A stretch of DNA of 64,000 nt, from the NCBI GenBank assembly GCA_018398575.1, contig JAGTXZ010000014.1:1984001-2048000 (forward strand), written 5' to 3'. This document shows positions 1 through 10,023 of this stretch, one piece after another; position 1 is the first letter of the stretch, and every line of letters begins with the position of its first letter. The stretch is from Ampelomyces quisqualis. Taxonomy: Eukaryota > Ascomycota > Dothideomycetes > Pleosporales > Phaeosphaeriaceae. The position numbers and the translations under genes were made by a program. The notes beneath the pieces are model-generated. The model had not been told where the DNA came from, searched no databases, and saw only the letters and a program-made list of their open reading frames with translations.

Positions 1-1061
1 CTACTCCAGTACCAGCGCGTGTTCACCACGAAAAGGTTTCAAAGCGTCTGTTGGACTTTAATGGGGCTCGTAGTTGTCTACACAATTTGGACGGTGTTCA
101 GCAGTATCTTCGCCTGTGTTCCCGTGCGAGCATTTTGGACACGAGAGAAGGCTTCTTGCATCAACCAATTTGCAATGTGGTTGTAGGTATACGCAGTCAT
201 GTTAGGCACGCCGTGCAAGCTGACAATCACACAGTACCAACGCCGCTATCAACATCATCACAGACTTTGCAATTATTATTCTGCCCATACCTGTTATTCG
301 AAGCCTGAATCTTGGCCGTCAACAAAAGATTGCTTTGATCTCCATTTTCGCCGTGGGCGGATTGTAAGTACAACCAGTCCTGCCCACTTCGCATGCGTCT
401 AACGTACATATTCGCGGCACTCTTACCGACCATTCTCATCCTTATGCATGGATCTCAAACGCGGGTTCCGAGCGGCGTACATGTGTCACGTTTCGGCATG
501 ACGCTCATCTCCGCGTTTCAGACTGCTATCCACAGGGCCTGAGCTAACGCGAACCACAATAGTGTCTGCATCGTTTCGATCCTACGGTTGCAATCTCTCA
601 TTGCCATTTCCAACTCTTCCGATCCCACGTATGATAACCCACCTGCTGCCACCTGGAGCTCGGTCGAACTCAATGTCGGCATCATCTGCTCTTGCCTGCC
701 GCTTCTTCGACCGATCCTGACTCGCTTCCTACCCGGTGCATTTACATCCCGGCTGCGTAGTCACAGCGAAAATGTTATTGGACCAAGAAACTATGCGACG
801 ATTCGAAGCACACGTAATCGGAGGGGTCCACAATCTCGTGACGAGTACTCTTTGGAGTTGACCAAGCATTCTCAAGATGGAGGCAACGACATACAAGTTG
901 TTACCGACATTTCTGTACAGGTAGATGGCGATACAGGCCGGATGAGTCAATGGAGAACACCGGCATCGAACCATGAATGGGACCCCAAAGAGTTGCCGAG
1001 GAAGAAGATAAGTGCAGATTCTTTGGTCAAGGATGTGAAGGACGTCAACCAAATGGTATGA
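1..1061 (+). CDS. PTH11-like integral membrane protein, fungal rhodopsin domain (3' part, start outside window)
   Basis: C-terminal part of a seven-transmembrane fungal rhodopsin-domain (PTH11/SAT4-like) protein of the plasma membrane, a family linked to sensing of surface or chemical cues. I read three exons: <1-182, 235-363 and 563-1061. The introns are 183-234 (GTAGGT...CAG) and 364-562 (GTAAGT...TAG, branch site GCTAAC near 543). All junctions keep frame. Visible are hydrophobic helices such as GLVVVYTIWTVFSSIFACVP, a helix containing FAIIILPIPVI, and the family-typical TWSSVELNVGIICSCLPLLR, followed by a polar cytoplasmic tail of about 110 residues ending in VNQMV. The N-terminal helices lie upstream of base 1. 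The 199-bp second intron is longer than usual here and could hide an unrecognised small exon. The family call is confident; the ligand is unknown. Confidence 0.85.
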
Positions 1062-1687
1062 CCGTGGCGATTTGCAGTTCGAGCAACACCCGACCAATAT
1101 CTTATGTCGTTACGAATTCAAGAAGTAAACCTAATATTTAATATCTTCGGCAATCACAGATCCTGCAAGCTATCGCGATTAGAACGACCCTGTTTCATGA
1201 CACGAAGGCTGATGCAGCACAATGTCTGAGTTGCAGCGGCTCCCAGCAATCTGGAAGGATCGTTATGGATTGCTGTAGCATTGCCTTGAGCTACTCGTTC
1301 TGCTCGTTGCGTGAACGCGTATCAGCTACATCTCTTCGTTACAGATGCTACGAACAATGAAGTCACAATTTCTGTCGTTGCGATGGCCCGAGGTTCGACT
1401 CGGCATCCGTTTTTTTGACGCTGACAATGCTTCAAGCTACAGGACGAGTCGCGAACGTGTATTCAAACGCGATGAATTGTCGTTGTGCGTACGGCGATGC
1501 TCCCCTAATTCAACTCTACCCCGGCCAGAGTTGGGTGGTAGCTCGAACAACGTCGAAGTCGATCACGGTAGGAATTTACTCAATTGGGATACCTACTCTC
1601 TGTGCTGTGGAGGAACTTGGCTTCCGGACCCGTGCTTTCGTACCAGTCGCCAGCCGAAGCCTCGAACCCGAGCATCTCGCGAAAATA
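1062..1687. other. Intergenic stretch, no supported gene
   Basis: Balanced base composition between the PTH11-like gene and the broken hypothetical gene. Short open frames run through it (one from 1345, one from 1415), but neither shows a recognisable motif. The 1415 frame simply merges in phase with the downstream broken gene, so the true 5' end of that gene could lie a little upstream of 1688. Confidence 0.4.
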
Positions 1688-2787
1688 ATGCCACGCATCA
1701 AGTCGAAGACGTACTCTCCTGTCGCTCTACGCCCTGACTCAACACAAATATCACACATTCTCTCATCCCCCCTCAGGATCTCAGATAGACACCTGCTTCC
1801 CCTTGAAGAAGCCGAAAAAGAATTCGATGGCCTCAATAACGAACCCGTCGGTTCAGCAGCTCCACTCTTCAACGCCATTAACTTTGGCTGCTCCTTCGCC
1901 GCTCTCAACCCAGAAGATGGGGAGGCACAGGAACACGAACTACAACGATTCCCCCTATCACTCTACCGCGCCATCTGCATCGCAAAACTCGACTTCGCCA
2001 TCGATGAATTCGACCCTCACTCGCTGACAGACGGCGCCATTGAGCGCGACACATAAGAAGCAGACATGATGGAAGATCTACCACTGGAACTTCAGCCGCT
2101 GTTCATGATCTACCTCACAAACCACTCAACACTGAAGCGCCACGACATCGCACAGCACAAGTGGAACTTCAATACGCACTATCAGCGCCAGGACGCCGAG
2201 TTCATCGACGACTCATTCCTGCGTACACTCCTTTTCCTCTAGCGATCTTTCGCCCGCATCCAATTCGGCACTAACCCTATGATCAACGGGTACTGGGCAC
2301 GTCGCGGCCTCACCTTCGAAGCTTTGAAAGTAGCATACTTCTACGCACGACACCAACACGCTTCGAACCGCCGGGGCGTATGGCTCACCAGCGTGAAATA
2401 GCGAGATATTAACTTCTATTCTTGGGCTGTGTTCGATCTGCCTGTATAACAGACGTAGGATCTTGAAATCCCTGAGCTCGTTCTATTTCCGATTGAGATG
2501 ATCGACGATCATCTTGTGTATGTGAGTAAGAAGATCTATGCGCGCGCGTATTCAGCGTGGGAGCCGGAGGAAGTGGATGGTGAGGAAGTGTTTCCTGGGT
2601 GTTGGGACGGCGATGAGGCGTATGAGTGTCTGCAGGAGTATCGGGGGGAGAAATGTTTTCCTGGTCGTTTAGTTGGAGGAGTTAAGACGTGCAGAATGTG
2701 GAAGTTCCGAAGGATTCACTTTCGCCTCCGGGCTTGGAGGCGATTTGGCTTCAGGATACGGCATATGATGGGCCTGGCGTGTACTAG
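1688..2787 (+). pseudogene. Hypothetical protein gene inactivated by RIP-like nonsense changes
   Basis: One coding frame (codon starts congruent to 1688) runs from ATG 1688 (MPRIKSKT...) to about 2690 and reads as a coherent soluble protein, but is cut by five stops: TAA 2054, TAG 2240, TAG 2399, TAA 2447 and TAG 2456. Each is what a CAA or CAG glutamine codon gives after one CpA to TpA change. Near 2690 the sensible reading moves to another frame (a segment including VPKDSLSPPGLEAIWLQDTA) and stops at TAG 2785, so there is also a frameshift or a missed splice. The restored length would be about 365 residues. I do not recognise the family; motifs include WARRGLTFEALKVAYFYARH and acidic stretches such as EPEEVDGEEVF. 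It lies between two genes that look intact and outside the A+T-rich blocks, which makes RIP-type damage here notable. Confidence 0.7.
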
Positions 2788-3222
2788 GTTTACGTGTGTG
2801 CGTTCGCTGTTGCAGTTCGTTGTCTAGTTTGTCATGGATTGGCTGAAACGATAAGTGAAAGTCTACATAACGTGGTACAAGACTTTTGCAAGATATTGTA
2901 GATGATGATTCAACGCAGATAGATATTGCGACGCACATAGAGAAGAAATGCAATTGGTACTTAGTGATACTATTTAATTTTATGCTATAGTAGTGGTTCA
3001 TAGCGAAAGATTCCATACAGATAGCAGGATTGCTTGGGTATAACTAGTGCTGTGAAGCATCCATAATCTAGACCGCGTAAACTAGTAGTGCTTATTTCGC
3101 TAACGACATGCCAAAAGTGCAGTCGCCAATGCTTGTTCACTAGAGGACTGCTAGCCAAGAGCCCTATGATATTTTCCATCTACTTCTTACATACTGTACA
3201 TGTTCTATTAAAATGTAGCTCC
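2788..3222. other. Intergenic, convergent 3' ends
   Basis: Space between the + strand pseudogene and the 3' end of the - strand transcription factor gene. Locally A+T-rich around 2940-3010. No coding signal and no RNA gene was seen. Confidence 0.4.
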
Positions 3223-5863
3223 TCATTGTGGTGGGCGCTGTTGCGGGTATCCACTGATCGGGTCCCAGCCCTCAAAATTAGCGCTGTTCCCACCGAAATC
3301 GTAGTCCATCTCTTGGTCGAATAGTGTTGAGAATTGGTTTCCGTGGAACGTGGGGTACTGTGTCTGGTAATATTGAAGGCCATCGAATGGGTCGTCGAAT
3401 GGGTCGTTCAGGGGCTCCGCGAGAATGTTCAAGCCGAGGTTTCCTTCGTTGGTGTTGTTGTAGAAGTTGTCATTGAATGACATCGTTGTATAAGTGATGT
3501 CTGAGAATTGCTGAGGATTAGTATGGAAAGGCACGCGATTGGATGTGGCCGGGTAAGGGTCCGATCTCTGTCCTGGTTGCCGCTGTAAGACCTCTTGTGA
3601 TGGCTGGCTACGTGTCAAATGATGGGCAAAGTGTTCGTGTTTGCTGAGCATCTCGCAGATGACGTTATAAGCATTTTGAGCTACACCGTCCACTGCTTTC
3701 ATCAGCTTCAACCACTCGACGAGGTCCTCTACGCATGAGACGAGATGTGAGGGATCCTCAGACAAGTGGCTTGTTCTCTGCGCGAGCTCTAGCAGCATCA
3801 CAGTCAAGGCTTGCATGACTGCAGTCTGTCAGCTGTCCGTTGTTGACCAATCGACCCTGAGAACCTACTGATGTGCACATTTGACCACCACGGTCCATTC
3901 TCGTAGAGCCATTGTGCATCACGAGGCTGTTTCAGCTGCGAAGTCAAGTCTAGCGCGGCTTGAATGCAAGCATCGGCTTGGTGCTGATTGAACCTAGCGG
4001 ACTCCTCAGACTGACCTTTGAGGCGCTGATCAAGTCGACATAGGCATCGCCGAGTGATGCACATCTTTGCGCTCTGGTAATAGAACCAGAGCAGTAGTTG
4101 TTCCCTTTGCTGGCATGCGTCCATAGTCATTGCTGTGGCAAAAGGTGTCTGTGGCAGAGCCTTTAGTGCCCATCGATCCAGCTCGTGCATAAGCGAAGCA
4201 ATCTCTCTTTGCGTGTGCTGCCAGGTATTATTGGCTACTCGTGCGGAGTAGATATTAGTCAAGCTCTTGTGCTGGATCATATCGAGCGTTGTCCACGCAT
4301 CGATGAATGTCTCCATACTGGCTGAAAGGTTCGAATGTTCTGCAGCCGAAGATGCTGACGGGTCTGTCCCACCTGAGTCTTGCCCCATCTGCTGCATGGA
4401 TCGACTCTGGCTGAAAATATCTTCACAGAGCTCAGATACCAGTGGAACTGTGACATCTTCCAGGTTTATCACTCGTGGTCGTCCTGTGATGGAGGTGAGA
4501 ATGCACTCAATTGAGTGTAGAGCCCACCAAGTTTGTGCTATCGATCTCTTCTTGACCAGTGGCACAGAAGTGTCTTCATTCCTCAGATGGAAAGCAGCAG
4601 CTTGAGCATGTCGAAGGGCAATGCCGATCGCGAACCAAGCCCTAGTGCAATGAAGTCAGCAAGGTTGCCGTTGTGAAAGCACAGAAAAGCCACGACCATG
4701 GGAGCGCGGGCCGAACCCGGTGATTTGAAAGACTATACGTACCTGCTAACATGCCCGATTGTCAAATAATAGAATGAAAACAACCCTGTGGCCTGCAAAT
4801 TATTAGCGGACGATTGAAATGTTATGTAGAACGAGGGGGCTTGCTTGCCTGAATAATTGAATGATCCGGTGGGCCTACCATTGCTGTAATGTTTGACAGT
4901 CCGAGAAAATGTACTGCTCTCGCCATGTATACAAGATGGTCGCAATCGTCACCTCGCCAGTTGGCACGAACGAGATGGGAGAAACGTGCCGCAATGGCGA
5001 AAACTAGGTTGAGTATGGCTGCTTTCCCTTTATTTTTCCAGTTCATGGCAGCACCTTGTTGTAGCATGTCGTAGTACGCATGCAGTCGTTCTTTAAACTG
5101 GTCATCGAGGATGCGGAACGGTGGATGCACAGCTTTTTGATAGATGTCGAAAAGCCTCTCGGCTGTCTCAGCCGGTGGCAGGATATGGGGGCTAACGTTT
5201 TCGCAATCGTACAATCCGTCGTTGTCAAGATAGAAGTAATAATCTCGGAGAGGTCGTGCACTCCCGCTGACCCGCTGACGTGCATGCATGGCTTCGGCGC
5301 GCTTTGTGATGGCCTCGCTGCTACTCCCCGGAGGGGCATACGGTAGATCTGAAGGTTCTACCTGATTTTGATCAAGCTTTCGTTGCAAGGTACGCATCCA
5401 CTGAACCTGAGAGTTGCGACCTAGGTACCCAGTCGCGCTTGGACCTTCACCGCCGGAGAGATCCTCGTCGAGGAAGTCGAGATCCTCGTTGGAGCCTACC
5501 GATGCTGAGATCTGAGCCTCATAAGGGCCTTCCATTTCGTCTGAATGTGATCGTTTTTGCTTCTCAACGGACCTAGCTAATAGTGCTGGCGTGGATGGGG
5601 GAGTATCATCGTCAAATTCACCAAGCGCATCGTCGACCATCTGACCATGTTTCTCATCTAGAGCACCACGTATATCCTTTAATAAGGTGGTCAGAAGACC
5701 GGTCTTATGCATGGCACTGTTTAGGATCAGTCAAGGAGCGCAAAGTGGCTACTACCACATCCTTACTCTCTTAGACGGTCGCGCCGTGGCTGTTCGTAAA
5801 TACAGATATCGCCCTGCTTCTCACAATTGGTGCATCGTGGTCTCGTGCCAGAACATTTTGTTT
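3223..5863 (-). CDS. Fungal C6-type transcription factor, middle-homology domain; 5' exon unresolved
   Basis: Five exons are readable on the minus strand: 5863-5767, 5716-4849, 4792-4743, 4641-3869 and 3818-3223 (about 795 codons). Every junction keeps frame. The intron 4848-4793 is of GC-AG type (GCAAGC...TTTGCAG). The first readable exon carries only the second half of a Zn2Cys6 cluster (C-SGTRPR-C-TN-C-EKQGDI-C) plus the basic linker QPRRDRLRDAMHKTGLLTTL. The fungal_trans middle-homology region follows, with ARAVHFLGLS, FSFYYLTIGHVSR, AWFAIGIALRHAQ and a PWWSNVH motif, then an Asn/Gln/Asp-rich tail typical of an activation domain. It would act as a nuclear zinc-cluster regulator. The exon supplying the first two cysteines was not found within about 500 bp upstream, although a good branch site and acceptor (GCTAATACTCATCAG) precede the cluster half. 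Either that exon is distant or the DNA-binding domain is damaged. The target pathway is unknown. Confidence 0.8.
4793..4848 (-). other. GC-AG intron in the transcription factor gene
   Basis: Donor GCAAGC rather than GT, branch-like GCTAAT and acceptor TTTGCAG; 56 bp. Splicing joins ...DHSIIQ to ATGLFSFYYL in frame and restores the conserved middle-homology helix. Reading through gives a stop at 4822-4824. GC donors with this consensus are the known minor class of U2 introns. Confidence 0.7.
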
Positions 5864-6642
5864 CTGATGAGTATTAGCGAGTACAATCAACCACACGAAC
5901 CAACCGTGGGCGCCGAATCGCGGGAATAGGGACGGAGTATCCCACTGCGCTTTCGACATCGAGTGCACTGCGTTGCCATTAGACCATGCCAGCATATGAC
6001 GGTAACATATTAACGTACTGCCTTGTTCAATGTTTCTGATCGAACACGAGGTGATTTTGCGGACGAAGCAACCTGATCATCGGGTCTCCTAAGGCGTGGT
6101 ATGGCTACTTTGGCGCCATAGCCAGTGTTGCCCTCCATGAATAGCACAAGATATAGATGGTGCTACGCACAATATCGAAACCTGGAGCAAGTGATCGTCA
6201 GGCCCTGCCAGACAACCGTTCGGCAGTGAGTCTTGGCGGGTGAATGACGACAGTGCGCTGCTGTGGTACCTAAACAGGGACTTTGTCAAGCAGAAACGAC
6301 TGTAGTCAAGCTGGAGGGGTAGATACCTGTCGTATACCATTTTTATCACGATATCTGGGCGCTGGAGGCGGCATGGTGGAATGGGTATAGAGGCGGAAAT
6401 TCCCTCCGGGACCAATCAGAATTCTCACGCCACTTGGGGCGTCTGGGGCTCAACTGGTGACTGAGACTCCTTCCTCGCTGCTGCTACCCGTTGTTCATGC
6501 CTCTTTGCGAACATAAGCCAGGCTATTCCAGACGTCCTCGTTCTGTTGATCATTGCCGTGCAGTGTTCGCCGCCAGGCCTGAACCTCGACCACTCCGCGG
6601 GCAGTGGGTGCAGAGAGGTTTCGAGATGCCCGTCAACATCGC
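5864..6642. other. Upstream region of the transcription factor gene; no gene recognised
   Basis: Expected to hold the missing first exon and promoter of the minus-strand factor. Open frames on both strands (for example 6425-6817 -, 6491-6739 +) show no motif I recognise. The upstream Cys-x2-Cys half of the zinc cluster was searched for on the minus strand and not found. Confidence 0.4.
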
Positions 6643-6655
6643 ATTGCGGAGGCCC
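6643..6655. repeat. Left target-site duplication of the LINE (13 bp)
   Basis: ATTGCGGAGGCCC here is repeated exactly at 28140-28152, immediately after the AATC-type tail of the LINE. A 13-bp direct repeat at the two ends of a LINE is the expected product of target-primed reverse transcription. Confidence 0.75.
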
Positions 6656-6811
6656 CACCGAACACCAACTTTTGTAAATATTGGGTTCCTTGAATCCTGC
6701 CCCAATTCTTACACCAATTCTATTGCAGCATTCCGCTGAAGCTACCTCTGCCCTTAGGCTGCCCGCGCAAGCGTTGTGGCAGCCAGAAATAACAGATGTA
6801 ACTCTTAGAGG
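6656..6811 (+). other. 5' end of the LINE, not RIP-mutated
   Basis: These 156 bases lie inside the target duplication but keep normal base composition with many CA and TG dinucleotides. The A+T-rich state starts sharply near 6812. One explanation is that most genomic copies are 5'-truncated, so this part was not repeated enough to trigger RIP. Confidence 0.45.
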
Positions 6812-8695
6812 GGGCACTAGCAGCCCCTAACTAGCTTAAACTTGACTAGATAACTTAGAATCTCTAGGTTACTAGAATTTGCGCACTTTAAAGAGACAGC
6901 AGCGTCTAGCAAACTAGGCGCCTATTCCTCTCTCTATTAGTAAAGAAGCGCTTACTAACACTATAGCTAATACTGTTACTTAAAAGATCTAGGCAGCTTA
7001 GAAAGCTATTTAGACTTGCTACACTATAGTTACTAAGCTTACTACTACTATTAACAGCTGCATAGCACAGTATAAGAGCCTAGAAAAAGCTCTTATTACT
7101 AGGCTACTATAAGAACAAGTTATCTAGGCTTTAAGTACTTCTTTTAACTTTAACTTAGTAAACACTACCTTAGCTACTAGTAACAGCAACTTTTGCTACT
7201 TATAGGTAGAAGTAGCTAGAACCTTAAAAAACCTGCTAAGACAGAAAAAGAGGCACCTAAGACAAGAACTAGCTTCTTCTTTTAAACTTAGACTAGCGCA
7301 CACAATAATTACAGGCTGTAACAACTAATAGGCTAATAACAGAATCCTTATTACTATACTAGACAAGACTTATAGATTAGCTTCTTTATTTGCAGTTAAA
7401 CAGGCTATTTACGCAGTAGTTAAGCTTACTATTAACAACGTTCCTACGTTAAGAAAATTTAAGATTAATCTAATTAGCCTAATTGCTGCAACCTGTAGCA
7501 GCCTAACAGTAATACTGTCTACTAGACAATTTGCTAAAGTTGCCTTACTTACTTCTAGTTGCTAGCAACCTGACAGCAACCTAATAGTAACTTAACAGAG
7601 TTACTAGATCTAACAAAGTTGCTAGTGTTACTAATGTTACTAATTTTACTTACGTAACTGTATTGCTGTATTTTTATAATTACGTAAGTAACCTAAAAAT
7701 ACAAAATATAGAGTGGAATTCCCTCTTTAAAATGCACTATTTAGATTTTTTTTAGCTACTCTAGTTATTGAGATACAGCGCGTTAAAGTTATAAACTTTT
7801 TTAAAAAAACTTTAAAGTACGTTTAACACAGTAGATTTTAACGCCTACGCTATAATATATTAAAATAAAATAGTTCTAAAGTAAAATCTACACTTTAGTT
7901 ACTATTTCTTTTAAAAAAATATAATATATTATCTAGTTAAAGTGCTAGAGCTTTAGCAAAAACAAGCCTTAGCAAAGAACATTAAAAAGTTACAAACTTT
8001 ACTGCTGTGCATCTCAGCAACTAGAGCAGCTATAAAAATTATAAATAGTGCGTTTTAAAGAGGGAATTAAGCTCTATATTTTAGGTTTTTAGAATAATTA
8101 CGTAATTGCGCAGGTAGGGCAGGTGGGTCTAGTAGATTAGGTGGATCAATTTGAGCGTTTTTGTCTAATTAGGCGGCCAGAACAAATAGGGGTAGCTAGG
8201 CACTGTAGACTACAGTCAAAAACTGTCTGGTCAACTGTTCTAACAATGTTGCTAATGTCGCAGATGTTGCTAACGTTGTGTTTTCCTAACGTAAGGCTAC
8301 ACTAACTTAAATAGAATAGGCTATTACTCTAGCTAGAGACTAAATTAAAGCTATCTTAATAGCACAAGATAATTGTAAGCTTATAATAAGATCTATTAAA
8401 GAGACTAACGCCTAGCTCTCTAAAAAATAGATTAATTACGCTGTTCTAGGTGTTACTAGCTTATATTACTTAATAATAAGCGTAAGTATCTCTAGTAGCT
8501 GCTACAGCTACTACAGACTAAACTAATACTTTAGGAATATAGACATCTCTTGTAAATTAACTAGCTAATACAGAAATATAGTAATCTCTTATTAACCTTA
8601 CTAATATACCTATAGTATATCTTATAGCCTTAATACTACTTACAAAACGCAGCTATATTAAAACTAAATAGCTTACTACTCTTAGAAGCATAGTA
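6812..8695 (+). pseudogene. LINE ORF1-like (gag-like) frame, degenerate
   Basis: The plus-strand frame reads through scattered RIP stops with a helical, Lys/Gln-rich character: segments such as IGKEALTNTIANTVTQKI and LARDQIKAILIAQDNCKLII, and near the end ETNA-LSKKQINYAVLGVTS. It is interrupted by the short-TIR element at 7447-8291 (excising one TA copy restores frame) and then by chromovirus 1 at 8696. Its place upstream of the endonuclease/RT frame fits ORF1 of a two-ORF LINE. No zinc knuckle is visible here. Non-functional. Confidence 0.5.
7447..8291 (+). mobile_element. Short-TIR DNA element, copy 1 (845 bp, non-autonomous)
   Basis: Bounded by CGTTAAGAAAA (7447-7457) and its inverse TTTTCCTAACG (8281-8291), with TA on both sides (7445-7446 and 8292-8293). 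No coding capacity. A second copy of the same 845 bp lies inverted at 16802-24767 (split by a chromovirus), and a partial third starts at 49476. Internally it folds back: about 7685-7790 is the inverse of about 7990-8105 (both contain the CCCTCTTTAAAA / TTTTAAAGAGGG pair). A TA-like duplication and short TIRs suggest a Tc1/mariner-related non-autonomous element. Confidence 0.7.
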
Positions 8696-8994
8696 TGTAA
8701 CAACGCAGGTAGGTACAGCTATTAGGATTAAATTAGATACGTATTAGAGGCATATAGAAGTGCGTGTTGTATTAGAGATTCTAGATTAGCTATACACCTA
8801 TAGGTCTTGTACAGAAGAACAAGAGAAACTTGTCCTCTATCTATGCTATAGGCTTATATTTATAGTAGGCGTAGTAGCTGAGTTAGAGCGCTGTTAGAGC
8901 GCTTTTAGTCCTAATCTGCTAGCTCTTTACATAATCTGTTACTAAGCCTTTATAAGGTATTAAATATAACATGTGTTTACATGTGCTTGTTACA
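8696..8994 (-). repeat. LTR (3') of chromovirus copy 1
   Basis: 299 bp with 8-bp terminal inverted repeats. It contains the GGACAAG-type stem and loop that matches the primer-binding site (8819-8831). The adjacent 8995-9010 is the polypurine tract read on the minus strand. Confidence 0.9.
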
Positions 8995-9010
8995 TTACCC
9001 CCTTTTTTAA
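8995..9010 (-). promoter_or_regulatory. Polypurine tract of copy 1
   Basis: On the minus strand this is an A-run followed by GGGGGTAA directly before the 3' LTR, the expected position of the plus-strand priming site. Copies 2 (17425-17439) and 3 (47041-47053) match. Confidence 0.7.
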
Positions 9011-9190
9011 ATTTAATAGTTCCTATTAATTAGGTCTGTATTAGTGTTGTTTTAGATACCTTTTTAAATTGTTATAAACTTTTATTTACTTTAAGTTTAT
9101 TTTAGAATAACGTAATATAGCTGTTTATTATTGTTTTGATTAGCGCGCTAGCTTATTTAACGTTCCTAACTTTACCTTAAGCTTTTTAAG

Positions 9191-9309
9191 TATATATATA
9201 AGGCTAGCCCTTTAGTATACTACTTCTCTATACTCTCTCTCTTATATTTGTATACCTACAGCTATCTAACTACTCTTCTAATTTAATTGTTAGCTAATTA
9301 TTTCTGCAG
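9191..9309 (+). promoter_or_regulatory. TATA-like and intron-like leader before the antisense ORF
   Basis: TATATATATAAGG at 9191-9203, followed about 100 bp later by GCTAAT...TTTCTGCAG (branch-site and acceptor-like, ending 9309), ten bases before the ATG at 9319. The same arrangement occurs in copies 2, 3 and 4. It reads as an independent promoter/leader on the strand opposite gag-pol. Confidence 0.4.
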
Positions 9310-9318
9310 ATACACACA

Positions 9319-10023
9319 ATGCCTATTCCTGTTTTTCTTAAGGCTTATCTTCTAGCCTATTAGGTTGTTTGCCTGCAGGCTGCAAAGGCTTTTACCTGCA
9401 GCTATTTTAATATTAAGTTTAGATTCTATTTAGGCGTGTCTAAGAAGTATACTTATTGTACACTCTTAAATAAGAAGTATTGCCTAGTTTTCTTATATGC
9501 AGGCTAAGAGTATAATAGCCTTTCTAAGGCTCTTAACTGCAAGTTTGCTGCCTTAGGTAGAGACAAGTCTAACAAGGTAGTGTTAGAGCAAAAGGCTGCT
9601 GTTAAAGAGGCAGTATTTTAGTTAGCTACTATTATGTAAGTAAGCACTACACAAGTAGCTAATATAAATAACGCTAACTTATTAGTTAGCGCTTATTACT
9701 AGAGAGAGGAGCTAGCTAAAGAGGTTAGAGCAATAGCTAAAGAGGTTAGGTTACTTAGAAAGAGTATAGCTAGGTTAACTAGTGTAGTTGCTTAGCTAGT
9801 AGATATTATAATAGCATTAAGGGCTAATTAGTTAGCAGAGTAAGAGGAGGCGCAGAAAGCAGCGTAAGAGGCTAGTACTTGCAGCAGGCAGAGCTAGAAC
9901 AGAGGACAACCAAGTAGTACGTTAGTGTCTGTACCTAAGGATTTAGATAGTTAAGAACATCCTACTAGTAGCAGCAATAGTTTACTGTTAGATCTAATAG
10001 AAGAGTAAGACTTCTATTGTTAA
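9319..10023 (+). pseudogene. Antisense ORF of chromovirus copy 1
   Basis: Frame on the strand opposite gag-pol, from ATG 9319 (MPIPV...) to TAA 10021, about 234 codons, interrupted only by RIP-type stops at Gln/Trp positions. Features: a Cys-rich segment C-x2-C-x6-C (CTLLNKK region) at about residues 50-65, a long charged helix with coiled-coil character (around EVRLLRKSIARLTSVV), and a Ser-rich tail (SSSNSLLLDLIEE). It lies between the chromodomain end of pol and the 3' LTR and converges on pol. Equivalent frames stand at 17750-18472 (copy 2), 45991-46728 minus (copy 3) and about 38054-38790 (copy 4, ATG changed to ATA). I do not recognise the family. Confidence 0.6.

Noticed and set aside
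4267..4605. 112-codon plus-strand open frame
   Set aside because: Shadow of the transcription factor exon on the minus strand.
6425..6817. 130-codon minus-strand open frame
   Set aside because: Overlaps the LINE left boundary and target duplication and has no recognisable motif.
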